DNA from: Saccharum officinarum
Taxonomy: Eukaryota; Streptophyta; Magnoliopsida; Poales; Poaceae
Assembly: GCA_020631735.1 (NCBI GenBank)
Contig: CM036188.1
Coordinates: forward strand, 15,790,214 to 15,854,213
DNA: 64,000 bases
Direction: 5' to 3'
How positions within the stretch are numbered: the stretch's first letter is position 1; every line of letters starts with the position of its first letter. A program made the position numbers and the translations under genes. The notes beneath the pieces were generated by a model. That model was not told the DNA's origin. It ran no database searches and saw nothing but the letters and a program-made list of their open reading frames with translations. Below are positions 62,059-64,000 of this stretch, piece after piece.

Positions 62059-63412
62059 AATGAATCATGTCACGTATATATACATTTATACATTAAAATA
62101 ATACTTTTTTGCAGGACGTATCGTTCATAGTCGTGTATTGGCAAGCTTCCTGCTAGAACTCCGAACTAGGAGAATGCTAAACCACATACGTTACTGGTGT
62201 CTAACACTAACAAGATAAATATTTTATTTCACGAGACTTTGATGATCAGACAACAAATCACATCATGCTCTTGCATTGTGCGCGAGGATCAGACGGTGGA
62301 CCACATGAGTATGTGAAAATAATTTATAATGTTTCAATTCCATCTTGCTGGCCCAAAATTACTAAAAAATGACAAAAATGTCATCGAACATGTGTCATGG
62401 TCAAGCAATCCAAGGAGGCTCACAATGTTTTGTATGTTTAAGACAAGTTGTACAATGAGCATATTATCGGTTCGGATGGCTTGACTGCAAGCATGTTTCA
62501 ACGCTTCGTGTGGTCACTATACTTTTTTCATTGGACAATCACAACACCGGTCCGTAGTTACTAAAATGATGAGTCCAGAAAACAATGTTTTACCAACTGG
62601 ACAAAAATTGTCGTCAATGAAATATTAAGATTGTTGTAGAGCTACATTGATGTGCCATGCTACTTGTACCACAGATTGTATTATTAACCTGTACATGGCT
62701 ATATATACATATGAAAGGCAACATCCAAAACGGGTGTGTAGCGTTCCCCCATATCATTGTCCACATTTATTTTCCATGGTATCATGAGTCCAGGACTATG
62801 TCCCCTTGCCCCCGGACACCAAACACTAGCTGTGTAGTCCGATCTAGTGACGTTTCACAACTGGCACCACGGCTCCATTGCAGATAATATCCTCTGCTTG
62901 CCATCACGCTCTGTCCACCCACCTGAACAAAGTTAAGATGAAAATTGTTTATAAAACTGTATACATAGCCAATTTTCATTCGAATAGGCTACAATACATC
63001 ACTGTATCAACTAAATCTAAGCCTAAAATGAATATAAAAATCATCCAGATTGCTATAGCCCCTATAAATAAAACAAAATGTTAGTTGATAATTCGATAAA
63101 TACTAATAGTGAGAACGGATGAATCATGTCTTCTGTGGACATCAGGTTATATATTCGAATTTTATATTTTAAAACCATAGGAATTAGCAAAGTTGAACTC
63201 TAATTAAACTGTCCAGAGCTAATGTACAGAAAAGGTTAAAAGCTATTTTATCTTGTTGGACTATAGAAATCTGAAAAACTATGAATATATATTTCATGCT
63301 GGACTGCTCTATTGCTAGAAATAACTTGAGTGGGCTCATTGGACTCCATGTACTTATAATCAGGTACCAGCTCTCATTGTTTTAAACAAATTACCACCAT
63401 CAGGTATTCAGC
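62059..63412. other. No gene recognised
   Basis: AT-rich. A minus frame at 62960-62782 follows an acceptor-like TTTGTTCAG and reads GGQSVMASRGYYLQW, possibly a gene fragment, but I cannot name it. No terminal repeats were seen. Confidence 0.35.
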
Positions 63413-63415
63413 CAA

Positions 63416-63596
63416 CACAACCAGAATTTTAGAGTTCTTCTGGTGAGGTGGGCTTCTCCTAGTGTTTTATTATTCAAAATTTTGTATAAATTTTCCCTAC
63501 TAAATGTCTTCTAGTGAGATTCCCATGTGCTATGACTAGTGATAGTATTTTATTACTACTTAAAAACACTAGGAGAAGTCCACCATTTTGGTAGTG
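63416..63596. mobile_element. CACTA-type MITE
   Basis: A 181-bp segment with ends CACAACCAGAATTTTAG and CCATTTTGGTAGTG (inverted: CACTACCAAAATGG), flanked by a 3-bp CAA on both sides (63413-63415 and 63597-63599). Just inside, GGTGGGCTTCTCCTAGTGTT is repeated inverted with one mismatch. One terminal base departs from CACTA. Confidence 0.6.
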
Positions 63597-63599
63597 CAA

Positions 63600-64000
63600 C
63601 TACCTCTGTTCTAAATACAGGTTCGTAGCCAGTAGAGAAAACGTTTCACAACACTCGCACTTCATGGATATGAAGCTGCAGTAATTGTAGTATTTTGCTC
63701 CCTAACCCAACCAGCAATTAAATGATGCAACAGAAGAAATAAAGCTATATAATTACTTTGAGGATATAAAGCTTGACAAAACTTGTACTTTTAGGATATA
63801 AATGATCCCACCAAACAAGAGGTAGTGGTATGGCGCATCAATGGTGTGTTGGGTCCTGGAAATGGGAGGCCGAACGAAGGTGAACACTAGATAGGAGTTC
63901 TTCTGTCAGACTCATATCAAAGGAATATAGTGGTATGGCTCCTCAGCTAAAGGAATGTCAGTGGCTTGAACAAAGTGGAGGAGGATAAAATTGGCCATGG
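63600..64000. other. Fragment of the dispersed repeat, no gene
   Basis: GGTGTGTTGGGTCCTGGAAA and GGGAGGCCGAACGAAGGTGA at about 63845-63885 match the end block of units A to D. Confidence 0.45.

Overview
The window is transposon-rich plant nuclear DNA. It is most likely from a panicoid grass: the CACTA elements with TTTGCCGAGTG subterminal repeats, the 3-4 kb LTRs and the Athila-like PBS are typical of that group, but the species is inferred. I see no bacterial, organellar or viral gene set. Nearly all long reading frames are retrotransposon remnants or frames running through repeats. The only gene I would defend as intact is a small two-exon gene for a secreted cysteine-rich, defensin-like peptide, present in two copies.

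Layout. 1-1.8 kb: broken Ty3/gypsy RNase H-integrase. 3.6-4.3 kb: a complete TRIM element on the minus strand. 5.1-8.2 kb: copies of a local dispersed repeat, a hAT-type MITE with a perfect 8-bp target duplication, a second hAT-like element, and a short ORF resembling a signal peptide. 8.2-23.0 kb: three solo LTRs (8202-11458, 15439-18171, 18864-22999), each with a perfect 5-bp target duplication, separated by old repeat units and a TE-derived ORF fragment. 23.0-27.5 kb: AT-rich filler, a Stowaway-like MITE, and a MITE lying between two (AT)n tracts in the manner of rice Micron elements.

27.5-60.5 kb is dominated by a recent tandem duplication with a unit of about 14.8 kb. Copy 1 is 27515-42345. 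Copy 2 starts at 42374 and runs into a 100-N assembly gap at 55440-55539. Sequence to the right of the gap (55540-60508) repeats the unit again from an earlier point, overlapping the left side by about 3.2 kb. It then continues past the duplication breakpoint into the rest of a CACTA element. Each unit carries CACTA fragments, a captured gene exon with paired TAG stops, the defensin-like gene, an Athila-like 5' region (TATA, tRNA-Asp-type PBS, decayed gag), a complete non-autonomous CACTA element with target duplication ATA, and part of a second CACTA family.

60.5-64 kb: the rest of the TTTGCCGAGTG CACTA element (59999-61515, target duplication AAC), a LINE 3' end on the minus strand, weakly featured sequence, and a 181-bp CACTA-type MITE. 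The genes do not form a pathway. The story is repeat turnover plus a segmental duplication that doubled a defensin-like gene.
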